64,000 nucleotides of DNA. Origin: Cladochytrium replicatum. Its lineage: Eukaryota; Chytridiomycota; Chytridiomycetes; Cladochytriales; Cladochytriaceae. The notes beneath the pieces are model-generated. The model was not told the origin of the DNA. It was given only the letters and a program-made list of their open reading frames with translations, and did no database searches. The DNA lies in the NCBI GenBank assembly GCA_025526935.1, contig JAHLKD010000030.1, positions 62,001 to 126,000 on the forward strand, in the 5' to 3' direction. This document shows positions 43,123 to 56,100 of the stretch, in pieces; the first letter of the stretch is position 1, and each line of letters opens with the position of its first letter. Position numbers and translations under genes: made by a program.

Positions 43123-44736
43123 TCACTCATCACCGCCTCCAAGCTTGACAAAGTTGAGGGACGCAACACCCACTCCAACCGAGATCGAGATGCTGCCGGT
43201 TCCCTCACCTTCTCCGCCCTTGGTCCCCGAGACGAAACGGTGGGCGTCCCACTTGTTCTCAGGCTCGTCGACCTCGATAGGGACATCAGTGTCGTAATCA
43301 ATCACTTTCGCGGTGCCCAGTTTGGAGCGGACGCCGAAGCTGCCGTAGAAGTGGTCGCCGTCAACGGAAGCGTTGATAGAGCCGGTTCCCACGCCCAAGT
43401 CGAAGATGGTTTTGTCGGTGGCGGCGGCGTCTTCGACGGTGATCTTTCCGGCGCCTACTTTACCCTCGAGCTCGTCGATGGAGCTGTCGACGATGAAGAC
43501 GGAGCCGGTGTTGACGAGAGCGCTCAGGGTAGGAGATGAAGTCTTCTTTGCGGAAACGAAGCCCGCAACGGCAATGTTGGCTTTGATCAGCTCGGAATCC
43601 ACATCCTCCAACGCGATTAATCCTGTAGAAACATCCACCAAAATCTTGTCTGCACTAGAGTCCTGAAAAGACAAATTCAGAAATTCATAATATACTTTGA
43701 GCTGAAGGTGTGGGTAGTACATACCTCGATCACGACTGCGCCGGTGCGGAGCTCCGCCACAATACTAGCTGCGTGAATGTTTTTGAACTCAAACGAGCCG
43801 ATGTCACCTTCCACGCCGATGTGAACTAGCACTCTCGCCACACGAGTAAGATCTTCTTCTGGTTTCCCATCTTCGCCATCATCTTCATCCTCGTCGGCTC
43901 CTTCGTGGATGTCAAGGTGCGCGATAAGGCAGCCCTTGACTTCGTAGTCCTCTTCCACGTTTGCCCTGACCGCAAGTAAGCCCAAGATCGACGGGTTGTA
44001 GTCAATTGAGTAAATGAGGTGTTCGAACACTTCGGGAGATATGTTGGTTTCGAATGTCAGGGAGACTTTCAGGGTGTGGTCGGTGGAGTCCAAGCGACCA
44101 CCGTTGATCCTTCCATCGGCAATCTGCTCACAGTGAGACGGTCAATGAAATGAAGTGGAATAGATTTCGTCGTATTCGTTGGACGCACCAAGTTCTTGAT
44201 GGTGGCATCAAGGGCAATAATTCCTCCTTCGATCAATCTAACACCGTCCTCCGGAGCGTAGTAGAAGACCTCCTTCCCGTCGTCACTTTTGCAGGAAGAT
44301 TCAATCGCCACCTCTCCAGTCTTAATGAAGTGATCCACCGTTGTAGCAACGGTCTTTTCGCCATGGTTCTTGTGTTTGTCGTGATGCCGGTGGTGGCCAT
44401 GGTGCCGACCTTCTCCCTATCATAAAATAATCGCCATCATTCAGAAAAAATCCCGCAATTTTATCCGCAGAACCAACACACCTCATCTGACTGGTAGTGT
44501 AAACTGATGTGGTTGACAACTGCGATCAATGCCCAAGTAATGAAAATCCACTTGAGAAACGAAAGACATCTGCGCCGTCTCTTGAGCTTCTTCTCGTCGA
44601 TGACAAAGACAATTTTCGACTCGGATACAAGTGGTGTTGACTGCTCAGCTGTTGAGTATTCTGGTGGAACGGCAGCCGACTCCAGATCATCTGAGTCCTC
44701 TAGATGCACGGGTTGGTATTTTGTAAAGAATTTCAT
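43123..44736 (-). CDS. Single-pass membrane protein with beta-rich ectodomain, copy B
   Basis: Four exons on the minus strand (44482-44736, 44189-44416, 43725-44123, 43123-43662) give 473 residues. The architecture matches copy A: a cytosolic N-terminus, a basic stop (KKLKRRRRC), one membrane span (FLKWIFITWALIAVVNHI) and an ectodomain of repeated strands. Shared blocks are EVKGCLIAHLDI (copy A: KAKGGCLIAHLYI), GTGSINASVDGDHFYGSFGV, and the final SISISVGVGVASLNFVKL. Copy B adds a His-rich stretch (GRHHGHHRHHDKHKNHG) just outside the membrane and an acidic loop (EGADEDEDDGEDG). The His run could bind metal, but that is speculative. Exon number and phases agree with copy A, so the pair arose by tandem duplication. 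The function is unknown. Confidence 0.7.
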
Positions 44737-45427
44737 GTTATTTTTTTTGGAGTCGAAATGGTGGGATCACAGCAGTTTTAAGAGAAAAATTACGAGGTCC
44801 ACACGTAGAAGGCACTGCACATCAAAACGGCACGGCGAAATTTATCACAGAATGACGCATTCGTTACTAGAGTGCTGACTAAGTCATGTAGTGTAGCGCC
44901 GAGCTGACCTGCAGGGTCATTGCTATTACTAATGAGTGGCTCGAGCCATTCACAGATTGACATACTCACGGTTGTGCATAGTGGCACACTGCATCATCAA
45001 CGCACACGATCACACGCACAATGCTGGCAGTGCCAAAAGAGCAAGCTATTCATGATTATAGCCAAAGACATCGGGATCGGAAAGCCATGCATAGCCCAAG
45101 ACATTGGGATCGGCTGCGTAATCTTGGCACAACAGCTTTACATATGCATATTAAAGGGCCCAGGCTGCCTGCCTCTGCATACCCCAATTCAGCCCCAGGT
45201 GTTACAAGTCGTGCCCACGGCCCACGACCGTGGAATTCCCCGAGGAATGCACCCATGTGGCGCATCTCCGCCGCCATTGGCTAATCACGATTCCCACGTT
45301 GTGATTCGCCTTGCAAAATCTGCGGTTGACGTGCCTCCGAGGGGCGACTTCCTCTATAACAGGAAAGGAAGTTTCCGCCTCGCTATCCTGCACGCTCTTA
45401 TCCAAAGCTCCGATGCCCTTTTGAAAT
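44737..45427. other. Divergent promoter region, membrane protein B / cyclin
   Basis: About 690 bases between outward-facing genes. It has an imperfect direct repeat (AAGACATCGGGATCGG at about 45,065 and AAGACATTGGGATCGG at about 45,098) and a small palindrome (CCACGGCCCACGACCGTGG) at about 45,214-45,232. Either could be a regulatory site. Confidence 0.4.
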
Positions 45428-46573
45428 ATGTGTCGACCAGCTACATCACGCATCACCCCGAGACAACCTAATTCGTTTGGATACTCGTTAGACCACCACG
45501 CAGAAATACCTCAAACGGCAGTTGGAGTATCAGAATCAAACCGTATTGCCAATCACGAGCGTACGACGTGCAGCCGACCCATGATTACCTCGCGCGATGA
45601 ACGATGGTCAGGCTCTTACTACCAGGTAGTGCAAGACATCTATTCGACATACCTTAAGTATCGAAGCTCCGTACCAACTTCAACGCCGTCGGAAGATGGA
45701 TGGACCATCGTCTCGGCTCAGGCAGGGACCGACTCGCGAGACATTCAAATGCTCAAAGATGGTTCGAAGTGCGATCATCTTGACTCACCGTCTTCGTCGC
45801 TCTACACTTATTCGAGCTCATGTGCGGGATCTACATTCATCCACACGGAAGAGGGAGATTTCTTCCCCTCCACCAAACTTACACCACTGTCCAAGGCTTT
45901 GGACTCTCTATCTCTCAGCATTCCGAGCTTCAACCACTCTTTGGACTTCTCCCATCTCATTGGTAAGCCGTGCCAACACACAATAACTTGTCCACCAAGA
46001 ATCTAACATTTCCCTTCCTTCTCAGCCGCCGCAATTGAAACGATCGAGTCAATATGGTCTGATGCAGAATCGTCACCAAACACCACTCTCCTCCCAGCCA
46101 CACTCCGCGAGTACACCCTGCAACTCCTCTCGCGCTCCCGCACCACATTTTCAACTCTTCAGATAGCCCTTCTCTATCTCTCACGCCTTCACTCACGTCT
46201 CACCGCACTCCGCTACTTTGACTCCACCACTCCAGAACTTCACCCCGATTTCCGAGACGCCAGACTGACGTTCATGACAGCCGTCATTCTCGCATCAAAA
46301 TACCTCATTGACAACCCACCGTCGAATGCTGCGTGGTCGGGGCTGAGCGGAGTCCATGTTCGAAGGATTAATGAGATGGAAGCGGCTTTTTTGGGCACGA
46401 TTCGGTACAAGCTGTACGTGTCCGATGATACATGGAAGCAACTCTCTGGGCTGGCGTCGTTTGGGGATCAAGTGGAAGGGCACATGGGAAAGGCAAGGTT
46501 TAGGTGGAGCGGTGGGTCGGTCGAGCGATGGCGAATGGAGGTTGAAACTCGGCCGACAGCGGACGGAGGTTAA
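45428..46573 (+). CDS. Pho80/PCL-type cyclin
   Basis: Two exons (45428-45962, 46026-46573) give 360 residues. The first 190 residues are low complexity (Ser/Thr/Pro). The cyclin box follows: AAIETIESIWSDAESS, TLQIALLYLSRLHSRL, RLTFMTAVILASKYLIDN, then WSGLSGVHVRRINEMEAAFL, then IRYKLYVSDDTWKQL. The ILASKYLIDN motif and the NxME-x-FL block are typical of the PHO80/PCL/Clg1 group, which bind Pho85-type (CDK5-like) kinases and link nutrient state to cell cycle and morphology. The protein has no destruction box that I can recognise. The start ATG at 45428 precedes MCRPATSRI; later ATGs are possible because the N-terminus is not conserved. The intron is 63 bases. Confidence 0.78.
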
Positions 46574-46968
46574 TACTGATGCGGATAAGGCGTTCTCATC
46601 GATATCATTGTCATTACCCGACTAACATTTGAAACTGCGCTGGGTCGTTTGTTTACTTTATTCTTTTTGGTGATATCTTTTGGCATTCGATAGCGTTGCC
46701 GCTTCCAATTAACCTCTTAATGTTTTTGGTTTGACATGTTCCGCTTTGAATCTTGGTTTGGCAAGTTCGCATTTCCATTTTTCCTTGGAAACCTCTTCGC
46801 TGTATTTTTACTGTAAATTTTAACTACTGGTTCAACCACTCTGCTTACACGGATATTTGTGCGCTGCATTTGCTATCGACGTTGAAAGTTAAAGAAAAGC
46901 TGTAGTCACAATTGTGATGCCTACTGGCTGGCCAAAACCCTAGCAAAACCGTTGTCCTACCTGCTACG
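46574..46968. other. Intergenic
   Basis: T-rich 3' region of the cyclin gene. No gene seen. Confidence 0.3.
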
Positions 46969-47501
46969 ATGATGCCCCATCTGCAGCAGGATAAGGATAC
47001 TGGGGGAAGTGAGCGAAAACGTAACGAGTTCACCTATGTCGGTCCACACGGCGCAACAAAGACAACGCGAAGAATCTTGGAAAGTGATGGCCATAAGTTG
47101 ATGAGTTGCCAATCACGTTGCACTGAAGGAACCAAATCCGTAGAACTCATCACGCACGAGCTTCTTGGATCATGCCGTTTCTCATGTTTTTATATTGATC
47201 TCGCAAAGTCGATGTGAGTTCGAGATGTGGTGATCCATCCCGGAAAAGCCTGCGCTCGCGACTCCAAAGTCCAAGGACGGGAGGAGACCGATGGAGCCAA
47301 TTGATCACGCTGAACTTGTGGGCATTTCAAATCCGATATCCCATGACCGCTTATGGATTCGACGTTGGGACAGCATCCAGGGAACAGTTCTGTGTTTCCT
47401 TCTTCTCAGGCATAACGATCAAACCGGGATTGAGGGTGGAGCTCGCGTTCTCAAAGACCATTGACCTAGAAGTGGATCCGCTGTTTTCCGACAAGAAGTA
47501 G
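46969..47501 (+). CDS. Possible small two-exon gene, unknown
   Basis: A frame of 82 codons from an ATG at 46969 (NEFTYVGPHGATKTTRRI) reaches a good donor GTGAGT at about 47,212. A second frame to 47,501 (AYGFDVGTASREQFCVSFFSG, ending DPLFSDKK) could be its next exon. I do not recognise either part, and the acceptor is not clear. It could also be a gene fragment. Confidence 0.3.
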
Positions 47502-48556
47502 TAGTAATACAAGCCATCCATTTATTGATTGTTATTGGAATATTAAAAGTAATAATAAAAAAAAATAATATCTTCTCTTGGATCTGGTTTATTTCCTGTG
47601 ATCTTAACCAGCGGCCCGTGCTGGTGTATTTTCTTGTGTTCTTTCTTGCCTTGTCTTGCCTGTTTCCATTACTTTCTCTCCCCTTCCCTTTAGTTTTCAA
47701 CTGGAAATTTGTCTTCAGATCTCTTGAGAAGAAGGTGGTGGCTCCCCCGATTTGTATAACACAAATTCTTTCACAATCCAATTCACAAAGGTGTCTGCAA
47801 TCTGGGCATACCCCATAGCAGATCATAGAGCTAGTGAAGTGAGGTTGTCGACGCTTCCACCATCGCGCTCAAGGGAGATCGCCGTCGTTTCCACCACAAT
47901 CGGAACGGATCCAAATGTCACACGAGACCCAAGTCTCTTGTTTGTCGGCTACAAACTTTTTATTTAGTCCAAGAGTTGCGATCACATTTGTCTTTTTTTT
48001 TGTGTGATCGGGGAGATGGTGTTTGGTTGAGTCGGGTTGGTGTTATCGTGGAATGGTTTTCCGACCAAACACTCAACATTAAAATGCTAGATCCGAATTC
48101 TTTCCTTTTTCTTATTTCTGATGAGACAAAAGGTTCGTGGGGTGACGCTTCAAGCTGCAACTATGCTGAATTCATTTGCTTTACAAATGATCACAGTCAG
48201 CTTCCAAAACATATTGTACATATCTAAGCATACGGTGCCTGAAAAGCATTTCAAAAGCGTGATCGATCTTGCAAAAACATTTGCACCGAAAGATTGTAAA
48301 TTTGTAGAAGGGACAAGTGTCCTGTCAACGGGATCTGCGATTCATAATTTAGTGCCCTTTGTGCGGGAAAAACAGCGAATCATGGTAAGATCTGATCAAT
48401 TACATCCGAAGCGACGGATAAGAACTAAGTATTGGCATTAAAAGCAATGGATAAAAACCACAATAATTAAACTGATCACATTCAAAGAGATGGCAATGAA
48501 TACCAACGGGGTTAAATACACGAGGGGTAAAATATTGCTGAAAACCGCACCAAAAA
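47502..48556. other. Intergenic
   Basis: About 1 kb. Frames at 47,976-48,227 and 48,121-48,441 overlap, are short and have no family features. It is possibly a degenerate gene but cannot be supported. Confidence 0.3.
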
Positions 48557-51500
48557 TCAGTGCTCCTTCTCGGACTTTTTCGAATGCCCCTCCCCATGAA
48601 CATGATGCAACGCCTCTGTCAGCCTCACCAAATCCTTCCGCGTTACAACTCCAAGCAAATGCCCTTCCTCCTCAACCACAAGCACCTGCCGCAGCCCGAG
48701 CGTCCGCACCATCCTAAATACCTTGCTCGCAACCGTGCTCCTCTTCACGACTGTCGGCGACGGGTTCATGACATCGAGGACGGGGAACATCTCGCTCTCC
48801 CGAATCTCAGTGTCGCCCGCAATGTGCCTCTGAAGCCGCTCGGTCGCGTGCTTGAGCGCGCTGCGCGTGACGATGCCCACGGGGATCAGCTGTACGCGCG
48901 CCATTGGAACGGACCCGCTCAGGCTGGCGGGATCGTAATTCTGAGTGCCATCGGCAACGACAACAGGGTTAACGACTGGGAAGGAGTCGAATGCAGTGGC
49001 GAGGGCTCGGTGGACATTGTCGAGAGGCTCGAATGGACGAAGCCAGAATACGGAGGCTGGGCCAGTAGATCCCGGTGGCTCGAACGCCGCTCGAGTTCGG
49101 ACGGCGAGTGCTTCGTCAATCGCTCGGCCGCTCGGGTAGAGACCCGATGCGTATTTGCGGGACATTGCGTTTTCGATCGGGCGGGTGTGCAGCGAGAACG
49201 GGGGCTCGTGCTCAAGGAACGGTGCTCCGTTGTTTTCGAGCTCGGTGTGGTAAAGGGATGGACCGAGTCGACCCGCAACGCCAGCTGCAACAAAGGTGAC
49301 CACAAGGAGCCCAGGAAGGGCGTAGAAATCGTTCGTCAATTCGAGACAGATGACGATCACAGTGATCACCAATCGCGATGTTGCTGACCAGGAAGCCGCC
49401 ATCCCAAGCAACGCCCAGAATCTGCACATTGAGCTTGTGTTAGGAATTCATGCTATTACTTATTTACGATCGCTTACCCTGGATCCTCAATGGAGCTTCC
49501 TGCCCCAGATTTCACCCAATTGAGACCAATTCCCACCATTCTTCCCGCCACAGCTCCAATGATCAAGTTGGGAATGACGACATCAGTCGGAAGGGCAATG
49601 TACCAAGTAAGCAAACTGAGCACAATGTAGACAACCAGGAAAATGGCCAAGGCCTTCACACTCCAGATGTTGTATACACCTCTCTTGAGAATAAGCTTGA
49701 GCTGATTTTCTACGGTGTGAGCTTCGTTAGACACAGTTGAAGTAGATGATTCACAAACCATACCGGGAGATTGGAACAGCAAGCTTCGCAACTCGAAATA
49801 GCAAGCCTCAGTCAGACCCGTTGCCCCCAGAGCTGCGGCATTGGGGTCATTTCCCCGAATAGCAAGCCTGTGTGCGGACGAAGAGGCACCATGTTCCGCT
49901 TTAGGCAAACCGTAAAGCTTGTCTGTCTGGTAATCATAGTAAGGCAAGAGCTTTTGCCGCGCCGTCAAGTTTAGCAATGCATCTTCCCGTGCGACAGCAT
50001 CAGCAAGGGCGTTGTGCGGTGTCGCATCGGTTGAGGAATGGCCTCCTCCGGTCGAACTTCCACCAGAAGCCGCATTGCCACCAGTTGTCGAATCGCTGCT
50101 TCCAGTCGTTCCGGCGGGTGCTGTGCTGCCAGTTGACGCATCGTGACCAGGCTCTGCAGCAGCACTGGTGACAACGACCTTGATCGGGCTTTCGTTTTCT
50201 CGTCGATGTTGAGTAGATCCCGCTGATGTAGTTGATCCTGCTACTGCGGCTGCAGTGTCGTTGGTCGCAAGCATAAATGCAGAAGTAATTTTCTGTGCAC
50301 GCCGTCAGATTGTGCGCATCGGAACTTTGAGACCAAGCTCGCTTACCGTGACATAATCGGCCATCAAAGTTGCGGGAAGGCAAACGGTTGTTGGCACCTC
50401 GTAGAGGCAGCTTGACAGCACAAAAGACCGATCCGCCTGACTCAATGAACTGACCGTGACAAGTCCACCGCCCTCGGCCCGTGTATACAACTTCACCAAA
50501 CCGCTCATATCCCTCTTGTTCAAATTCTTGGTCGCAAAAAGTCCCTCACCACTGGTTAAGTCAACTTGTCCGTCCAAAAAGCACGCTTCGGGTGATGCGC
50601 CGAGAACGTGTTGAAGCGGTCGCCGAACGCTGACGCAAGTGTCGGCATTGGGGATCACCGGAAGTAGTACGACAATGATGGACGTGATGACGCAGACAAC
50701 GAGAACCTCCGTCAGGCGGATGAGTGGAGTCCCCCATTTCTTGCGGAACTCAGGATCCAGAATGGGAAGACGATTCGAGAGTCGTGAGGGGGGTAGCGTT
50801 CGATCAACCCTCATAATGTACCTTCACAAACGTCATAATACGATCAGATTCTTCAGGAGACTGGTAAACTCAATTTCTTACTTTAATCTCGCCTTCTGAA
50901 CCATGGACAAAGCGAGGTTCCAGATCCAGCCAACAATTGCAGATATAACACCCATGGCAATGTACCCAAGGAAGTCCTGAAGCGGAACGACTGGTTGGCA
51001 AGTTGCGTCAGCAGCAAACTGTGCTGCATGAGTTGAATCAAAGTGCTTTTTGATAGATCGGAGCTCCGTGCCAGTTGCACCTTCCAAAGATCCTTTGATG
51101 TTGTTTATGTCGTAGGCAACAAGCAAATAAGAGAGGATGGTCCCAAGTAGTGTTTTCACGAGCAAGGGTGGTTCCTAGAGTGAATCCCACTTAAGTCCGC
51201 GCATATTCGCCATAAGTTGAGTGCTTACAAAGTACGACGTGGCTTCTTCGAGTGCGAAAACCACGCCTCCCAGCGGTGATCGGAAGATGGCAGTGATAGC
51301 GACGGCTGCTCCAATCGTTGCGAATGTCCTCACTCTCCTTGCTTTCAGAAAGTCAAGAAGAGCATTCCATCCAAAGTTTGAAGCAAGACGTGCACGATCT
51401 TCCGCAGAGATTTCACCGTCTTTGTCTTCCCCCGAGTAAGTAAGACCATCGGAGCTTCTCGAGCTGGATCGCCCAGTCACTCGCTGGAAAACACTAGGGG

Positions 51501-52444
51501 TAGTATAAACCGCTTTCCTTGCCTCACCAACTGTAATTTAGTTGGCGTTAGTAGCAATCAATGCGCAGATGTTTCAACGTACAGAATATTCTGCGAAGAA
51601 AGTGGCTCTGGAGAATGCCCGTGATCCCAATAATGCACACACTTGCACCGATATGAGCGAATGGACCGTCGATGCCAGAGTACAGTCCGCTCGCCACGAT
51701 ACCAAATGCTCCAATAATTCGGATTACGGTTGGGATAAGATCATGGCTATGCATGTCAGCCGAGCCGTTCAAAAAACTGATCACAGAGGTCATCCCAGAT
51801 CCGTTAGATGAGGGCTGTATGTTGATAGAAAATTAGGAAGTACGTAGGATCAGACCATTTAAAAAATTTACCGCAATGTAGACGACCAAAATGGCTGGAA
51901 TGATCGCACAAACGAGCGATATAAGAATAGCAATCCCAACTGCCTTGAACGGGCTGTCGTCGAGCAGTTCCGCGATGTACTCGATGCGTCGTTCAATAAC
52001 GATCTCGGTTGCAAAGAACAGGCCGATCCACAAGAACGCAATGATCACTGTGAAAAAGACCACAAGGACTGGTCGGAATAGAGTGAGCTATCACCAACTC
52101 TGCAACTTGGAAGAATAGGTATTACCGAATTCCGTTCCTCCTTGAAGGAATTTTGAGCTAAAGGATTGTCGAGCATAATGATCCCGCAGGTTCGGGCCAT
52201 CTGGATACGAAACGCGAAGGTGAGAAACCAAAGTAACTATGGGGTGTAGCAAAACCAGACCTGGTTCCTCAAAGTCGATTGTATTGTACTTTGCGTACCT
52301 GTGGGCTATGTCAGCCATAGCTGCAGACGTCTGAGTTCGGCGGAGACGCGGCTCGGCGATAGTTTCGTTGGGTTCGTTTGAGGGATTCGCAGCGGAGAGA
52401 GCGAAAGAGACAGCAGGAGCGGTTCTGTCCTCGTAGTGAGCCAT
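48557..52444 (-). CDS. CLC-family chloride channel/exchanger with CBS domains, copy 1
   Basis: About ten exons on the minus strand. The first is 52261-52444, starting MAHYEDRTAPAV. The last, 48557 to about 49425, carries the final membrane helices and the CBS pair. The CLC core is recognisable: a DFEEP and RDHYARQSF N-terminal block, GSGMTSVISFLNG, SGIDGPFAHIGASVC, FRSPLGGVVFALEEATSYF, and TDVVIPNLIIGAVAGR. A C-terminal pair of CBS domains ends LRQVLVVEEEGHLLGVVTRKDL. A glycine/serine/threonine-rich insert (GGNAASGGSSTGGGHSST) lies in the loop before the IPNLIIG helix. The three anion-binding motifs are altered: GKEGP has become GIDGP, GSGIP has become GSGMT, and GxFxP has become DVVIP. The EE pair of the proton pathway is kept. 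This is likely a vacuolar, Golgi or plasma-membrane anion transporter. A paralogue follows at 53175. Confidence 0.85.
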
Positions 52445-53174
52445 ACTGCAAGAGATCCGACGCAGTGTCTTGAGATATGGTGTTCCTAAATGTATGGATT
52501 GGGATGTCTCAAAGCAAGTCGGAAAGTTCCCAACGACGCGTCAAATGGAAGGGGGCGTGTTTTGGGTATATAAATAATATATCGACTTTGCTGGGTGGTG
52601 GCTGTGTCGGTGATTGGTTTGGAAAGATCGAACAACAATAATAACAATAATAATGGATACTCGCGGGATTGTTGTTGATGTGATTTGTTGGATATGAACA
52701 AATTATTATACTGGCTCGGATGAAAAGCATGTCCGCACATCAATGTGACTTTCAGAGCTGGCAATTCGATCTCCAGCCCATTCAATTTGAACCTTCGAGT
52801 ATGAATATTTCAGACTACTCGTGATCCACCACCAAATCAAGAAAGAACATTTATGTGTTCCGGACGGCTCGCTCGTCCATCGCACGTTCAGCGTACCTTA
52901 TCTCCCCTAAACTCGACTTTGTTCATTCTCACCCAGATCATGTCGTGAACGTAAGGATTCTATCAATGAGCGCGAGTGGAAGGGTCAGTAACCGCATTGC
53001 CAAAATCGTTTCAAACCACCAACTTGTTCAAAAAATCAATATCTTTTTATCCGCACAGCGATTTTTTCCAGAAAAACTCAAGAAATTAAGCAAATATGTT
53101 TCACCGAAGTTACCGAAAACGTCCCGAAAAAGACTTCCTTTGACAAAAGGTTCTGCAGGCTCGGACTCACACGA
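52445..53174. other. Intergenic between CLC paralogues
   Basis: About 730 bases. It includes a TTATTG-type microsatellite (AACAATAATAACAATAATAATGG at about 52,632-52,655). No gene is supported. Confidence 0.35.
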
Positions 53175-56100
53175 TCAGTGCTCGTCCGACGATCCCTTTC
53201 CGGACCGCTTCCCATGCCGACGACGACGTCCCATCTCTCCATGGACATGATGCAACGCCTCCGTCAACCGCACCAAATCCTTCCTCGTCGCAACTCCAAG
53301 CAACTTCCCTTCGTCATCAACCACGAGCACCTGCCTCAGCCCCAGCATCCGCACCATTCTAAACACCTTGCTTGCCACCGTGTCTCGCTTCACGACCGTG
53401 GGCGACGGATTCATGACGTCCAGAACAGGGAACATCTCGGCTTCACGGAGCTCTATGTCGCCTTCAATGTGCGTGTGAAGCCTCTCCATCGCGTGCTTCA
53501 GCGCAGTTCGAGTCACAATGCCCACGGGAACCAGATGAACGCGCGCCATTGGGTTCGCGGGTTCAGACTCGTCATCGATCACGACGGTGGGGTTTACAAC
53601 TGGGAACGAGTCGAACGCGGTCGCAAGAGCCTGGTGGATCTTATCAAGTGGTTCGTACTTTCGAAGCCACAAAACTGAAGTTGGCCCGGTTGACCCAGCT
53701 GGTTCGAATGCTGCCCGGGTCCGGACCCTGAGCGCTTCATCCAACGCCGTCTCTTTCTGGTACAGTCCCGAAACGTACTTGCGAGACATGGCGTGTTCGA
53801 TCGATCGAGTGTGCAATGAGTACGGAGGCTCTTGCTCTAGGAACGGTGCGCCATTGTTCTCGAGCTCGGTGTGATAAAGTGATGGTCCAAAGCGGGCAGA
53901 AATCCCAGCAGCAATAAAGGTGACCATCAGGAGCCCGGGAAGGGCATTAAAATCATTCGTCATCTCGAGACTGATCACGATCACCGTAATAATCGTTCGG
54001 GTGCTTGCGGACCATGACCCCGCCATGCCAAGCAGAGCCCAGAACCTGTAAGAGACAAATGAAATCGTCCGGTTTGGCTCAGTTCTTGGCTTCACCTACC
54101 CAGGATCCTGAAGTTGCTGTCCAGATCGAGCTTTAAAATAGTTTATAGCAAGTCCTATCAATCTTCCCTTCACAGCTCCGATGATCAAGTTGGGAATGAC
54201 AACATCAGTCGGGAGGGCAATGTACCACGTCAGCAAGCTGAGGAAAATATAAATAGCCATGAAGATTGCCAAAGTTCGCGCGCTCCATATATTGTATGCC
54301 CCCCTCTTAAGGATTAACTTGAGCTGATTTTCTATGATCGTTTCGTAAGTGTGAGTAATACCAAGATGTGTTTGCCGCATACCTGGTGATTGGAACAACA
54401 AGCTCCGCAACTCAAAGTAACAAGCTTGATCCAGCCCCGTTGCCTGTAGCGCTTCCGAGTTCGGGTCAGATGCACGCACCACAAGCCTGTGTTCAGACGT
54501 CGAAGCTCCGTGCTTGGTCTTTGGCAAACCAAACAGTTTGTCCGTCCTGAAGTCGTAGTACGGCAATAGCTTCTGTCGAGCTGTCAAATTCAACAACAGG
54601 TCCTCGCGTGCAACAGCCTCTGCAAGGGCATCGCCGTGTGATGTCCCACCGGGCGACGAATGGCCGCCCCCTGGTGAGCTATCCCAGGACGTTGAGCTGC
54701 CCCCCGTAGTTGAATCATGATTTCCAGCAGTCGAGTTCTCCCCTCCACCGCCCGTCGTCGAATTACTTCCGCCGGCTGGCGCTGTACTTCCGGATGAAGA
54801 ATCATGACCTGGTTCTGTTGCTGCACTTGCAACCACAACCGCAATGGGGTTTTCTTCATTGCGCATCGTTAAACGTTTGCTTGATGCCGTGGACGCTGAC
54901 GTGTTGGAAGCCATCATGAATGCCGAAGAAATTTTCTTTCTGACAGGGTCAACATCTTTATATCCCCAGAAACAACGATATACTAACCGTTATGTAATCC
55001 GACATCAAGTCATCCGGAAGGCACACAGTTGAAGGGACTTGGGAAAGGCACTTGGATAATACAAACGACCGATCTGCCTGACTCAACGAACTGACTGTCA
55101 CCAGGCTGCCGCTTTCCGCACGACCGTATAACTTAGCCAAACGGCGCAAGTCTCTCTTCTTGAGAGAATCCTTAGTCCCTTCCAGCCCCTCACCGCTGAC
55201 GAGATTCACTTGGCCATCCAAGAAGCATGCCTCTGGCGAGGCGGCCAAAACATGCTGTAGTGGGCGACGAACGCTGACGCACGTGTCCGCATTCGGGATG
55301 ACGGGAAGCAACACAACGACGACCGATGTGATGACGCAGACGGCAAAAACTTCCAAAAGCCGGTTGAGTGGCGTGCCCCACTTCTTTCGGAATTCGGGAT
55401 CCAGAAAGGGAAGCCGGTTGGAAAGCCTTGAAGGTGACAGTGTTCTATCAACACGCATGACGTACCTAAATTCAACATAATCTGTCAACAAATGGAATTT
55501 CGCTTTTGTGCTCGAGCTCCTACTTTAAACGTGCTTTCTGCACCAATGACAAGGAGTGATTCCAGGACCGGCCAACAATTGCAGCAAGCACACCAATGGC
55601 TGTGTATATATAGAGATCATCGAGGGGAATTTTCGGCTGACAAGTCGCATCGGCAGCAAACTGGGCCGCATGTGTTGAATCAAAGTGTGTCTTGATAGAA
55701 TCGTATTCCGCGCCTGTCACTCCTTCCAAAGACTCCTTGAAGTTATTTATGTTGTAGGCAACAAGGAAGTACGACACTATGGTTGCCATCAGTGTTTTAA
55801 CGAGCAACGGTGGCTCCTATAGAGAACGCTAGTCAGTGACCAAATTTCAAAGTGTAATTGCACTCACAAAGTATGAAGCAGCTTCCTCAAGTGCGAAAAC
55901 TACACCTCCAAGGGGAGATCTGAAGATAGCAGTGATAGCTGTGGCCGCACCTACGGTTGCAAAAGTCCGGATTCTTCTTGCTTTCAAGAAGTCAAGAAGC
56001 GCATCCCAACCAAAGTTGGAAGCCAGCCGAGCACGGTCTTCATCAGTAATTTCGTTATCGTCGTCATCGCCATGGGTAGAGCTGTGCCCAAAGATCCTTT

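Noticed and set aside
47976-48441. Two overlapping plus-strand frames that could be a degenerate gene
   Set aside because: Each is short, with no recognisable motif or paralogue in the window, so function or origin cannot be supported.
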